DNA from: Tetraselmis striata
Taxonomy: Eukaryota > Chlorophyta > Chlorodendrophyceae > Chlorodendrales > Chlorodendraceae
Assembly (NCBI GenBank): GCA_006384855.1
Contig: VCJN01001422.1
Coordinates: 1 to 64,000, forward strand
Reading direction: 5' to 3'
DNA: 64,000 nt
Position numbers and translations under genes: made by a program. Below are positions 1 to 12,160 of the stretch, piece by piece; position 1 is the first letter of the stretch; each line of letters starts with the position of its first letter. The notes below the pieces were generated by a model that saw only the letters and a list, made by a program, of their open reading frames with translations, was not told where the DNA came from and did no database searches.

Positions 1-439
1 TGAAGGCGCAAAGATGAACCGCCGATTTGTCATTTTTAGTACTCTCGTATAGTATTGCATTGAACCTGAAACGGGCCCGAAAAGAGGGTATATATTCCAG
101 CCTAAGCCATCACGTGGGGGGCACATTTTTGAGTCCATGAATAGGACCGTTTTGACTCAAAAATGCCCCATGTACCGGATTGCTATCGGTATTTGCGCTG
201 AGGCCGACAGCAACATGCCGGCCTAGCTGCGCCGGAGGCGGTGGCGGCGGCAGTGCAGTGCCGGTGAGGGTTGTGCGGTGCGTATGGAACGGCGGTTAGT
301 TGGAGCCGGTAAGCAAATTGGAAAGTGTAAGCATCAAAATTGCTGAAATTCCTACCACTACCATCGTGGCCACCAAGGAGGAGTCCGTGATGTTGGCACC
401 ACTGCGGTAGTGCCGGCAGTCAGCATGCCAGGGCCCGAG
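1..439. other. Unassigned left-edge sequence
   Basis: No convincing coding region is seen. Open frames here are short and show no recognisable motif. The stretch ends at the target-site duplication of the adjacent LTR element. Confidence 0.5.
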
Positions 440-444
440 TTCCA
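440..444. repeat. Target-site duplication, left copy (TTCCA)
   Basis: TTCCA directly precedes the TGTTACAG start. The same five bases directly follow the 3' LTR at 4670-4674. This is the main evidence that 445-4669 inserted as one unit, including the rearranged 5' LTR. Confidence 0.7.
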
Positions 445-2058
445 TGTTACAGCCCCCTTAGGACTTAGGCCGAATAGTGTTATGTACTCTACACTGCTGT
501 ACTTAGTACTGCGGGAGCCGACGAAGGAGCGAAGAAATGGCGACTGAGGCGGACGAGAACGAGTACAAGCCAAGCGAAGTACGAGTATGAGCATTGCGAG
601 TGCGAGTACAAGTGAAGGCGAAGTACTGGTACGAGGACGACGAGGCGTCAGTACGAGCGACTACAAGGCGACTAGTAGTGCAGGACAGTATTACGAGTAC
701 CCACATGGGGTGCGAGTAACCTGTATGTACCTGCGTACCAGCAGCGGCGATTGTCGTACGCTATGGTGTCACCTGTTAGAGGATGATGATACCAAAAGCG
801 TGAGATGGAGCGCTGCCTTAGTGGAGTGTTAGTAGTAGGTACTAGAACCTACTAGAACCATCTAGAACGCTATAGCATTTGCTATAGCAATAGTAGAGAA
901 ATATAATAACCGCTGTGCTGCGGACAGACGAAGGTGCTAGGAACCGTGTCTGTATTTAGTAGTGTATGACTAAAATAGCGACGGGCCGCGGATTAGGACC
1001 GGACACGTCGATTTTAGTATGAGTCTAGTAGTTACACGCAGCACAAGTGGCGGAAATTGGATCGGTACACAGCGCACGGAATGACGAAAACCAACGACTA
1101 TAAATAGGCCGGCAAAACCACCGCCGGGCCAGTCACCCAGGTTACCGGCTTCCGGTACTGTAAGAATCCCTTTTCCCAAATCTCGGCTCATTATTCCTGG
1201 CCGTGTGGAATAACGATCCAATGGGCCCTCGACTCAGCTCCTGCCTTAGGACTTAGGCCGAATAGTCGTCTAGCCATAGATTAGTCCTAAAGCAGGAGCT
1301 GAGTCGAGGGCCCATTGGATCGTTATTCCACACGGCCAGGAATAATGAGCCGAGATTTGGGAAAAGGGATTCTTACAGTACCGGAAGCCGGTAACCTGGG
1401 TGACTGGCCCGGCGGTGGTTTTGCCGGCCTATTTATAGTCGTTGGTTTTCGTCATTCCGTGCGCTGTGTACCGATCCAATTTCCGCCACTTGTGCTGCGT
1501 GTAACTACTAGACTCATACTAAAATCGACGTGTCCGGTCCTAATCCGCGGCCCGTCGCTATTTTAGTCATACACTACTAAATACAGACACGGTTCCTAGC
1601 ACCTTCGTTTGTCCGCAGCACAGCGGTTATTATATTTCTCTACTATTGCTATAGCAAATGCTATAGCGTTCTAGATGGTTCTAGTAGGTTCTAGTACCTA
1701 CTACTAACACTCCACTAAGGCAGCGCTCCATCTCACGCTTTTGGTATCATCATCCTCTAACAGGTGACACCATAGCGTACGACAATCGCCGCTGCTGGTA
1801 CGCAGGTACATACAGGTTACTCGCACCCCATGTGGGTACTCGTAATACTGTCCTGCACTACTAGTCGCCTTGTAGTCGCTCGTACTGACGCCTCGTCGTC
1901 CTCGTACCAGTACTTCGCCTTCACTTGTACTCGCACTCGCAATGCTCATACTCGTACTTCGCTTGGCTTGTACTCGTTCTCGTCCGCCTCAGTCGCCATT
2001 TCTTCGCTCCTTCGTCGGCTCCCGCAGTACTAAGTACAGCAGTGTAGAGTACATAACA
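445..2058 (+). repeat. Rearranged 5' LTR containing an inverted LTR duplicate
   Basis: Bases 445-477 match the first 33 bases of the 3' LTR. Bases 478-1244 are then the reverse complement of 1292-2058, and 1245-2058 again reads as LTR in the normal direction. The arms are about 767 bp around a 47-bp centre. I found one mismatch, near 923/1613, where the third copy at about 4224 agrees with the left arm. Every ORF in one arm recurs in the other at mirrored coordinates summing to 2536. The TATA-like CTATTTATAG at about 1430 lies in each copy. Confidence 0.85.
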
Positions 2059-3843
2059 CTCTCACCCTGTTAATGAACAGCGGCCGCGCTGTTCGCCAGT
2101 ACGTTCAGCAGAACTCGGTCGTCGTTGTAGAGTCGCGTAGCCAGAATATGTACAGATATGTACAGTGGTGACACTCGCCATAGAGGCAGTCCCTTCGGAA
2201 AAAAAATCCTCATAGTCGAGCATCATCTGGTGGTGCAGCAAGTCGCAGCAAATCGCCACCAATGGCACCGATAGGTGTCGTTCGGTGGGTAGCCACAGAA
2301 ATGCAGCATTCTTCGAGCTCAGCCTCGTCGCGTCGAACTGTCGCAAGTCCCCATTGACTCGTAGCGTGTGCGCCATCGCTCCCGTCATCGGAACGCACAC
2401 TTGCGTAGTCGTGGTCTAAGATCATATACCATAGGCTCTTGCGTCGCAGTTCGCCGAGTTAGCAGGCTCGCATCTTCTCAGCGGTGTCGGCATCGGCACG
2501 CAGCTGTCGCTCATCGCTTAGCAGTAGGTCGTCGCTGCTCGCGATGTCGTCGGTGCGTCACATGTCGCGCCCGATACAAAGCACTCGTGCTCGCAGTCGC
2601 TCACTCGCTGAACCGTAGTCGCATGTCGTCCACGGATTTTTCTACTCTCGATTTCGGTCAAAGCTCGTAGCAGGGCTGGTAGAGGGAATCATCGGCCAGT
2701 ACCTTACATTACTTCCGCAAGTAGATAACCGTCCCATACCGGATACCTCCTCGCCATTTGTAGTCGTAGTCATCTTCTCATCGCAGCAGTACAATACCTC
2801 CGTCCCATACCGGTGATACTGTATTCGGTTCTGATGCATTGAGTCGTAGACATACTTCTGCAAATATCCTCCTGTTTTTCCTGTATTTTGCACTCTTGGC
2901 CTCCACAGTAGTAGATTCGTAGTCGCTGCTTCGGTATCTCCTACTGTGGTACGACGCGCATCGTTCGGTACCGTACAGCATACAGCATGTACAGGCAGGT
3001 GACGCGCCGTATCTCGGTCGCCTCTTCGCAGCTCCCATCGCGCCATCGTCGCGTTGGCCGTCGTCGAGTCTTCTGTCTTGGCAGTAGGCAGCAGGGTCTC
3101 CTCCGCCATACCGCATCATGTCGAGAGAAAGGCGTGCGTCCGGACATTGAGCCGTGGTCACCCAGGATTTTCACCTGACGGCTCATGTCATAAATCTCGC
3201 AGCGCTCCCCTCGAATCTGAGTCTACAGCTGTTTTGTGCTCGCGTACGAAATTAATCGTACCAGCACCTCATGGTTGTACCGGTAACCACAGCTGTTCTG
3301 TCTTCTTCTTCTTCAGTCCGATTTTCGTGTGGCAGGTTCATTCTTCATCGCAGAAAAAAAAATCTGCGGTTCTTCTCGTTCGCTATACCTGCTCGTTACC
3401 AGTACTGTACAGATAACAGCAGATACAGGTCGGTTCTGGTCGATGTCGCGCCATCGCCAACTCGCGTCGTCGGAACTGTAGCTAGGGTCGCGAGTCGCAC
3501 GTTGCTCCGCCCTCATGGCTTCGCAGCTTGCAGCGTCATCGTTACACATCTCAGATCGAACGTTCGGCTGCTCCTTGGTACTCGCGATCTTCGTCCCTTC
3601 GCTAGTTCATAAAGTCGCGCGCTCGTTGTCGCTTCCTCCTCATCGTCGCTACATTGTTCTCGCCACGTCGAACTTGACTCCATCTATCAAAGCCGGTGCG
3701 CATCCTCGGTGGGCGTCCCCGCCATAGGATCCTTGACATCTGAAGTCTTCTTCTGTCCCTATCTCGCCTCTCGCTCTCGTCGCTATGCCGCTTCTTTTGT
3801 GGAATCCGGAACCATGTGCTCCGGTCACCGCTCCGAAACCAAG
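2059..3843 (+). other. Internal region of LTR element, non-coding
   Basis: Short overlapping ORFs in several frames (for example 2642-3109 minus, 155 aa) share no retroelement motif and look like chance frames in sequence rich in CGTCG/TCGCAG words. No primer-binding site is obvious after the LTR (it continues CTCTCACCCTG) and no strong purine tract precedes 3844. Confidence 0.5.
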
Positions 3844-4669
3844 TGTTACAGCCCCCTTAGGACTTAGGCCGAATAGTCGTCTAGCCATAGATTAGTCCTA
3901 AAGCAGGAGCTGAGTCGAGGGCCCATTGGATCGTTATTCCACACGGCCAGGAATAATGAGCCGAGATTTGGGAAAAGGGATTCTTACAGTACCGGAAGCC
4001 GGTAACCTGGGTGACTGGCCCGGCGGTGGTTTTGCCGGCCTATTTATAGTCGTTGGTTTTCGTCATTCCGTGCGCTGTGTACCGATCCAATTTCCGCCAC
4101 TTGTGCTGCGTGTAACTACTAGACTCATACTAAAATCGACGTGTCCGGTCCTAATCCGCGGCCCGTCGCTATTTTAGTCATACACTACTAAATACAGACA
4201 CGGTTCCTAGCACCTTCGTCTGTCCGCAGCACAGCGGTTATTATATTTCTCTACTATTGCTATAGCAAATGCTATAGCGTTCTAGATGGTTCTAGTAGGT
4301 TCTAGTACCTACTACTAACACTCCACTAAGGCAGCGCTCCATCTCACGCTTTTGGTATCATCATCCTCTAACAGGTGACACCATAGCGTACGACAATCGC
4401 CGCTGCTGGTACGCAGGTACATACAGGTTACTCGCACCCCATGTGGGTACTCGTAATACTGTCCTGCACTACTAGTCGCCTTGTAGTCGCTCGTACTGAC
4501 GCCTCGTCGTCCTCGTACCAGTACTTCGCCTTCACTTGTACTCGCACTCGCAATGCTCATACTCGTACTTCGCTTGGCTTGTACTCGTTCTCGTCCGCCT
4601 CAGTCGCCATTTCTTCGCTCCTTCGTCGGCTCCCGCAGTACTAAGTACAGCAGTGTAGGGTACATAACA
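3844..4669 (+). repeat. 3' LTR, 826 bp
   Basis: It is collinear with 1245-2058 at an offset of 2,611 bp and carries the same ORF shadows. It starts TGTTACAGCC and ends TACATAACA. Near its start is a small hairpin, TTAGGACT and AGTCCTAA, about 30 bases apart (3857-3901). A TATA-like CTATTTATAG lies near 4040. It is the only unrearranged copy, so it defines the LTR ends. Confidence 0.8.
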
Positions 4670-4674
4670 TTCCA

Positions 4675-5235
4675 TGTCGTGGCTGCACCCACGTTGGGCC
4701 AGGCAGGGCTAGCTATCAAATTTAGACCTTCAATTTTATCTTGGTGTATTGTGGCACATCAAGGACGTGGAGGTGGGGGTGGTGCCGCCGGGCCTGCCGC
4801 ACCTAGGATCCTCCGCGCCTGGTGGTCGCTGCCGGGCGGCGGGCGCCGCCGCTATTGGAGTGGCCCGGGATTGTGTGCTAGGGAGAGCGTCCCTACTGCG
4901 CGGAGCGGCGGCTAGCGGGTGGCGATGCCTGGTCGGTGCTTTGGCTGCCATGGCGGTTCCCGCCTCTGGTGGCCCGTAGCTGGATTTCCTTCCGGATTTC
5001 TGTATGGGTTTCTTGAATGTTGTAGCTAGCACATGTAATCACCTGTGGCGACTATTGGTACTTGCTACACGGGTGCTCGAGGGCGCTCGGCGCTGGTAGG
5101 CCAGCAGCTGACGCGGCGCGAGTACCGGTGATGTGCTGCCCATGCCGCGCTGCTTGCAGTGCGCTAGAAGTCCGACGGAGGTGCCGCTCATCATTCCCCT
5201 CCTTCCACCTATTACTCACCGTGCGTAATCCGCAA
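4675..5235. other. Unassigned GC-rich spacer
   Basis: Open frames occur on both strands (for example 5052-5450 minus) but none shows a recognisable domain, and the strands mirror each other as expected from GC-rich composition. I see no RNA gene. Confidence 0.35.
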
Positions 5236-8200
5236 ATGGCTTCGAGCCAGTCCCCGGTGCAATGTCTCGCGGCGGCCAGCGATGAGTCAGTTCGAGAAAC
5301 ATACTTCAACATAGTAGCAAGGATGCACATGGCAAGGTCGTTGGGGTGCCGTGCCGTAGTGTGTGCAAGAAGACACTCGGCGGGACCAGCCGCCACTTCA
5401 GAGAGCGCCATCTCAAATCTGCAGCGAACCCTACCTGCTTGACAGAGCAAGCCCGCTTACTGGCAAGTGTCCGTTAGTGCCGACACGTAGGTCTACGATG
5501 TATGGAGTGCACGCATAAATACATAGCCATCAGCGAAACGTTCACCCCCAACCCTTTTCTCAGATGAAAAAAACATTAGCTCGTCGCCGTCGCAAACGCT
5601 CGATGAGCTTGCTGACATGCACTATTCAGCTGGAGCGCATCCAATTCTGAAATCATGATTGTGGTGTTTGGGCCGCATGAAGGGCCAAAAACTGGGATTT
5701 TCTTGAAGGAAACCTTCGCTGCGATGAAGCAATCAGAGGAGCAGCCCCTTCCGTTTGGCCGGCGCTACGCCGCGCCATCGTTGTCAGGTACGACTAAGGC
5801 ACCGCCAACTACTGATGGTAACCCCCCCCCCCCCCCCCCCCCCACCCACCCCCCACCTTAGCGCTTCAAATTTCTCTGGGGGCATGGCAGCGCAGGGTAG
5901 CCTAATGTCCTGAGTGTTAGTACGTCAAGTTGCTGCGCAGTATGTTCACGTAGAATAATATGACTGGCGCAAGAAATATATATATATAGGTGCATTTATG
6001 TCCATTTATGTGCAAGATGTGCTAATATAATGTGCTCTCTCATCCTGAACATTATGACATATATATGTATATATACTATTACAAAATATACTCGCCCAAC
6101 GTATGTGTGGCTTGTGCAAATGCAGATGCCGCCTCCGCCCACCCCCCGGCCCGCATGCCCCAGTAAAGTGTTCCTTGGAGCGCTTCACAATGACTACCCT
6201 GCCAGGTACAAGCTGACTGGCAAGAATTACCATGCGGCTTTCTTTGCCCGCATGTGGTGCCTCTGGTAGGGCATCCACTTGGACGGGGCTGTGCGCTTCT
6301 TGGAGTACTATGCAGCCGCCGCAAACACTGTGTCATCAAGAGTTCGCCCATGTTCTGCCCCCGGGAAACGGAGTGAGGGATACGCAGGTGCAGCAAGAGG
6401 GCAAAGCGCAAAAGCAATGCATCACGGAGGTTCTGCGAGATCCCTGACGACAATGCGTCCAATCGTGCTTTGCCGGCGCGGATGGCTCACTCCTCACGGA
6501 CACCGAGCTGGAGGCCCTCCAGCGCGCCTCCGCGGCTGCCAAGCTGCACGAGGGACTCACTGGCCCCGGCCATAGCATGTGCATGCTGCATATTACATTC
6601 TGGGCGCCACATTTCAGTATTGTGAACTCTCACGCTCTGTCGTAACATCATGCCCTCCTGTTGGAGGTGGTGAAGACGATTTTGCTCGGGATGGGGGAGG
6701 TGCATGTGCGGTCATGTGGCACTGGCAGCGCCATTAGCAAGTTCAAGAATTTCTATTGGGTGTGACGCCCTTGCCCTGTCTGCGTGTTATTCATTTTTGT
6801 TAATACTGTGTTGTAGTCCAGCGACTCAGATGTAACTGCTTCGTTTGTGACGCATGCAGATATACGATCAGCGAGTGAAAAAACATCAAGGTGAACAATG
6901 ACTTCGGGCGGCCTCCCTTTATCATCATCATGGGCGGCTCTTCCATGCTTCCGAACTGGACAGCGGAAAGCTTTCAAGACCATCTTTACATACTCGCATT
7001 CGGCCATGGAGTGCGCCCCCCCCCCCCCCCCCCACACCCCCTTCTAAAGTTTCATATTTCTCTTTTGTGGATTACCGTGCCTAATGCGGACCAGCCACTG
7101 CACATGCATGTTGCCGTGCTGCGCGCAGTGACCTCTTAAAGAAGCTGCCGAAGCACTGACACACCGCTTTCATGAGCCTAACTGTAGTATGCTGTCATTA
7201 CCTGTAGGCAAATGCGGCAGTATATGCCAAGCTTGGTGAGGCAGAGGCGTCGCTGCTTGGGCGGATACTGTAGACGGACACCGCCATCGACAACCGTCGC
7301 CCTGATGGCGCAGCCAACCTGATACAGTTCGCGAAGATATGCGAGCATCTCTGCGGGGACTTGCGATTGATGTGCAACACCCCGCACGTGCTTGTGTGCA
7401 GCTTGGCAGCTCATGAGACTTCACAGCCCGGGAGGCTGAGATGTTCCAGGAGAGGGGGCCGGGGTCAGCCCCCCCCCCCCCCCCCCCCCCCCGCCCCCCG
7501 CGCCCCCCCCCGGCCCCCTTCGCGCTGCGTGCAGGTCTGGTACTTCCGGAAGGTCATTGTTGGCAAGTGGAGCAAGGACCCAGAAAGGGCTTTCGATGTA
7601 GAGGTCATAAATCAGGTGCCCCCCCCCGCTCCCCGCCGCCCTGTGTCCCGCTGCCCCTATGTTGTCATGCATTAGTCTCATTGCCCATGTTGCTTTGCAG
7701 ATGAGGCTAGAGGACTTTGATCAGCTTTACAATGACACATGCTCACCAGCATGCGCTAGGATCGGGGCAGTGAATCAACAACGGCGAAGAAGGCACACGC
7801 CGCTTTGGGTGGTAATGGGGGGGCAGTCGGCAAGGCGCGGGTGCAGGAAGAGTTCTGCGAGGAGGGGGGTTGATGTCCACGCATACACCGTTGCTCTCTT
7901 CAATACATCTTTGGAGGAGTTTGACCCATCCGGGCTGAAGGTGCATGACATCAGGGAGGGTGCAGCCAACATCAAGTAAGCGTTGTTGGCATCCGTGTCT
8001 GCCAGGGTAGTATGTGTAACTATCTTACATTCATCATTTTGATTTTATCACTACCCCCGTATCGCTAGGCTTGCCTACTATATGGACGAATGAAGGCCTT
8101 GAAGCCCGACCAAGAGTCCTACTCAGTGTACTGCTCCCGTGCCTACAGCCGTCTGCCGAAAGGCAACACGTGGGTGCTCACCGCCCATCGATGGGAGAAT

Positions 8201-8805
8201 TGGGGTGCTGCAGGGCTCGTGCCGGCGGACTTCTACACCCGCCAGACTGCTGAGCAGCGGAAGGACCCGGCATTCATGCCAATCGGCTTTGCAGACGCCG
8301 AGAACCAATACATGTTCCTGGAGATCATGTAAGTCAAGGTAAGTTATTTCGTTGTCGCTGAGCGCCAACTCAAAGACAACGCGATGGCTTCGTATGTCGC
8401 TGTGTTTGCAGTTGGAGATGTGTGCCATCAATGCCTATGAGCACTGGACTGTGGGAGGGCCCGATCAACACTGTCTTCCAGCAGGACATCGTCTTCCCGC
8501 GCCCAACATTGTGCATGGCAGACTAGTCACATATGCATGGACATGAGCCATCAGCATTGCTGGCAGGGGGCGGCGGCAAAGGGCCGCTGGTGACGCTGTG
8601 CCGAGGCAGATGATCAGGTGATAGACCACCTGTGTTATATGTTATTGCAGTAGCGTCCTATATGTTGTTATTGCTTTGCTGCACTTTGCGCTGATGTTGA
8701 TATTGCAGCCCGGCACATGTGGTGCTCCTACGTGAAGCACTCCCATGCCAAGGACATCGCCGCCCTCGATGAGGATGATGGCGGTATTGATGCCATGCAG
8801 TAGTA
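5236..8805 (+). pseudogene. Decayed multi-exon gene of unknown family
   Basis: Short coding-like blocks lie in series, bounded by plausible GT/AG sites. The clearest are 5655-5787, 6126-6268, 6892-7008, 7208-7440, 7533-7615, 7701-7977, 8090-8330, 8411-8480 and 8708-8803. Segments such as NDFGRPPFIIIMGGSSM, YFRKVIVGKWSKDPERAF and SYSVYCSRAYSRLPKGN read as real protein, and the last block ends in an acidic tail. In-frame stops interrupt it, for instance TAG after about 6266 and at about 7269, and frame changes occur near 6300. Poly-C runs follow or lie near several putative donors (5822-5843, 7016-7033, 7469-7492). I recognise no domain. It could be a dead transposon gene or a poorly resolved host gene. 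Confidence 0.45.
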
Positions 8806-9949
8806 GTAGCATCTAGGCAACAACCGTGGCGTTTGTGAATTGAGCATATCCAGATGTTGCGGAAGCATGTGCACAGTATTTTCATGTGCGTAGTTTCCAA
8901 TGTATTTTCAAGCAATATTATCTTATGAAACATGGCCAATCTGCATTATGCTTGCATATGCATGCTTCACTGATATTTTTCCTTACAAATAACTCACAAC
9001 AGTTTGTTTTCTGACAATGACAACATGGGCCAATGTTGCGCATGGATGCCGCAATGTACTGCGGTATCGTCGCGAGCATATATCGTCAACCGATGTTGAC
9101 ACAAAAGTTTGCATATGTCTGACGTTATCCAGCCGAGCGTCGATTTTTCGGCGGTGAGCTTTATTGCCGTACGGGTACCCGTACAGTGCAGCGGATCGGG
9201 ACTACAGGTGCATGACTAAAGCGCTTATGTACTGGCATGTACTACTAATTTTATAATCCACCCACCCACCCACCCGCCCGCCCACGGTCCTTAATTACAC
9301 AGCCATCCGATTACGATCTCACGGTTGGGAGGCTATGAGTACGGGTACTCGCTACTCGCTGCTGGTAATGGAATAAAATAAAAACCCAGGTACTTCAAAG
9401 CGCTGGCAATGCGAACGCTCGCTGCTGGTACTGGTACTCGCTACTCGTTGCTGGTAATGGAAAAAACAACTATGGTACTTCAAAGCGCTGGCAATGTAAA
9501 CGCTCGCTGCTGGTACTGTACTTCAAAGCGCTGGCAATGCAATTCATGGAACCGGAAGCCAGTGATATAGAACCCGTTCTTTTAAAATTTTCTGAAAAAT
9601 CGACGCATCGCTGATTCAACTGTCAAGTTACTTCATATACATATGTACTTCTGTGAATTTCATGTCATTTGTGGTATGTATGTTGATAGGCATGTAATCC
9701 GTTCAACAATAAGATTACATAGAAACGCATTGTGGATTACAACATGTGCATCGTAGTGCCATTGATAATGTTATTGCGGCGCCCCCGGTACCGAGGTACG
9801 ATAGTTAGTCGGGACTTCTGATGTAATGATATTAAAAACGTGATTGCACGTGGTAGTCACAAGCCGCGCGCGCACTTTCACTTTTTGTCTCAGCACTTCC
9901 TCGCTCGCTGCTTCGCCTAATTATGCTGACCGCTTCGCACGATTGAAGA
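8806..9949. other. Spacer with degenerate tandem repeats
   Basis: AT-richer than the surroundings and without a convincing gene. A partial tandem repeat at about 9343-9545 holds two to three copies of a unit containing CTCGCTGCTGGTA and TACTTCAAAGCGCTGGCAAT. A CCCA/CCCG run lies at about 9258-9283. Confidence 0.5.
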
Positions 9950-11560
9950 GCCGATCGCCCTACTCGCCCCCGTGCCACCAATGCCTCCGTCAGCACCTTC
10001 CATGCCGCTGTCTGGACGGATGACGCCTCGTGGGAAGACATATTGCTGCCGAGAGGGGCACGCGAGCCCGCGCTTGTCCCGCGCGGCCCGCCCCTGCGCT
10101 ACTACCTCACGACCGGCAACGCCGATGACTCGTTGAGTGTTTCTGACGGGGTCAAGCTGAACGGCCCCTTGACCAACGCCCGCCAGTGCGAGGCCATCAG
10201 CAACGACACCCAGGCTATGCAAGGGGTGTCCGTATTCGTCTCCCTAGCGGAGGCGCAAGATAAGACATATCGGGGCTTCGACGCGGCGTTCGTGTGCAGC
10301 TGTCACAGCTAGAGGAAGCCGGGTTTCGCGTGGCCGGCGGTGGTCTTGTCAAGCTCTACACTCGCCCGACCGCGGTATCGCATACTTTTCAGCGTCGGTG
10401 ACCGGACTAGGCAGCGCCGTCACGCAGCTCACCTCTGAGACGTAGCAGGCGATCGCCGGCACGGAGAGGCAGCGGTATGAACGCGCCATCCCAGGTGCCC
10501 CCTCTTCCCATGTATCCAGCGGTTTCTTGTTATTTCATGTTCAACGAAATAGAGACGAACCTAAAACTCGAATCCGCCTGCTGCCACTTCCCGAGCAGCG
10601 GAGCTCAAGCAACCCTTCGATGCCGCTTTCGACGCCTTCTACCCCATCGACGGTGTCAACGGACTGCCCTACCTGCACGACCGTCGAAATCCTAGGGTAT
10701 ACAAAGGGCCACATTATCAAGCGCTTCAAAGAGCTCGCTGCGACTGCCACCGGCTTCGCCTACGACATCATCCCCGGTGCGCCCACCGACAACGTCATGC
10801 GCAAGCAGATTCAAAAGGCCGCCGGCATCCGCAAGAGTGACTGGCCACTTTCCAAGAAGTGGCTGGAGAGGAAGACCAAGGTCATCCAGCTCTAAGCAGC
10901 AACGTGGAGGGGAAAGTACTACACGGAGTCCGTCCCCAAAGGGACGACCGCCATCTCCCCGCCCTAATTGACCGTGGAGGAGAAGCAAGTTGCCTTGCTT
11001 AAGTCAATGAAGCCGACGCATGCAGCAAAGGTTCTTTGCATCCCCAGTGCAAAGGTGCGCTTGCCGGCTGGTTTACATGCTCATCGTGTAGCTGTTGATG
11101 TTGTCGCTGCTTGAGTCTCGGCGACTTGGTGTTTTTTCTTTCATCACTACAGCATGTCCGGAATCGACCAGAATGGCGCTCCGGTGCAAGACTTGTCTAC
11201 CGGCTGCAGTCCCCCTCCCCCGCTCGCTCGACGAGCTCGTGTTCCGCGTGCGGCTACATCCCCATCGCTTCAGGGGCAGGACGCTACTGCAAGGATGCAG
11301 GTTGGACGCTAGAAGAAGCAAGCACAACGGGGTCGCGCGGCGGCATTCAGGTCAGCCGCGTCAAACAAGCCCCTTAGCCGTGGGGCGCAGATGGCAACAG
11401 CTGCCATGAATAGCATACCCGCAAAAGTAGCTGCAGGCAGCAAGGAACGGTCAGCCCCCGAGCCCGCAGGGGGCATAACACCACATGCCGGAGGCAGGAA
11501 GAGGCCGGCGGCAGCGGAGCCAGCCGGCCGCAGGGGAGGGCGGGCGTGGGGGCGGTAGTC
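9950..11560 (+). pseudogene. Decayed gene of unknown family, basic C-terminus
   Basis: Coding-like blocks run from 10043-10312 (89 aa), through 10380-10494 with a TAG at about 10442, to 10527-10895, which holds GHIIKRFKELAATATGFAYD and KSDWPLSKKWLERKT. Recognisable frame continues past a TAA at about 10893. A last block at 11155-11559 opens MSGIDQNGAPVQDLS, is broken by TAG at about 11311, and ends in an Arg/Lys/Gly/Ala-rich tail. A putative donor GTGCCCC at 10495 resembles others in the window. The family is not recognised; repeated stops suggest a relic, possibly of a transposon. Confidence 0.4.
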
Positions 11561-11767
11561 GACCAATTGTAATCAAATTTCTTGTATTTCCCGAATACGT
11601 TATTCAGTTGCCGACCCCTCCGCCATGAATCCGAAAGTGTCCGGTGCCTTGACGCCATATTTGACAGCTAGGAGTAGGCGCGCCTATGTCCGCCTCACCA
11701 CACCCCGAAGCTCGACGCTCATTGGCCGTTGATCCAGCCTGGCACCTCCGCTTTATTAAATCACCAA

Positions 11768-12160
11768 ACCAACCGCGATACCGCGCACTGCATTATTGCA
11801 ACCGTTGTTGTGTATGTCAGTACCACCATGCCCCGCTTGCTCGTCATCATCACGCGGGTATCTTCCGCGCGTGCTCGTGATAGGTGCGTGCCTATAGCAT
11901 ATATGAATGGCGGCGATGCCTGTAAAAAATATAGTGATTCGTGTACTAGGGTCGTATTTTGTGCACTCGTGACTACCGAGTACCCGCTACTCGCTATAGT
12001 ACTTTAATGCAGGGCTCCGCTGCCGTACTCATCCTTCCCGCCAGTTTTAAAGTACTGGGACGCCTAACGCTAGACCGGGATTAGGCGCTATATATTCAGG
12101 CGACTACTCGCGCCTAATAGTCGTTAGGCGCGGTTAGGCGGACCCCGTTTCGACGAGTGC
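11768..12160. repeat. Dispersed ~390-bp repeat, copy 1
   Basis: Clearly homologous to 37918-38310 in the same orientation, with small indels. Shared words include CGCGGGTATCTTCCGCGCGT, GTGACTACCGAGTACCCGCT and the ending CCCCGTTTCGACGAGTG. Both copies carry GCCTAAC/GTTAGGC inverted motifs in the right third. A solo LTR or MITE is possible but no clear termini or target duplication were found. Confidence 0.75.

Larger units (their letters stand above)
445..4669 (+). mobile_element. Non-autonomous LTR retroelement (LARD/TRIM-like)
   Basis: The element begins TGTTACAG and ends ACATAACA, so its ends are the short inverted TGTTA/TAACA typical of LTR elements. It is flanked by identical 5-bp direct repeats, TTCCA, at 440-444 and 4670-4674. 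An 826-bp LTR is at 3844-4669. The 5' LTR is present at 445-2058 but rearranged (see separate entry). The 1.8-kb interior shows no gag, protease, RT, RNase H or integrase motif in any frame, and no clear primer-binding site or polypurine tract, so it would need another element's enzymes. Strand is assigned from LTR polarity only. Confidence 0.72.

Noticed and set aside
970..1566. Mirrored 83-aa ORFs at 970-1221 and 1315-1566 as a gene family
   Set aside because: They are the same LTR sequence in the two arms of the palindrome and again in the 3' LTR; no protein motif.
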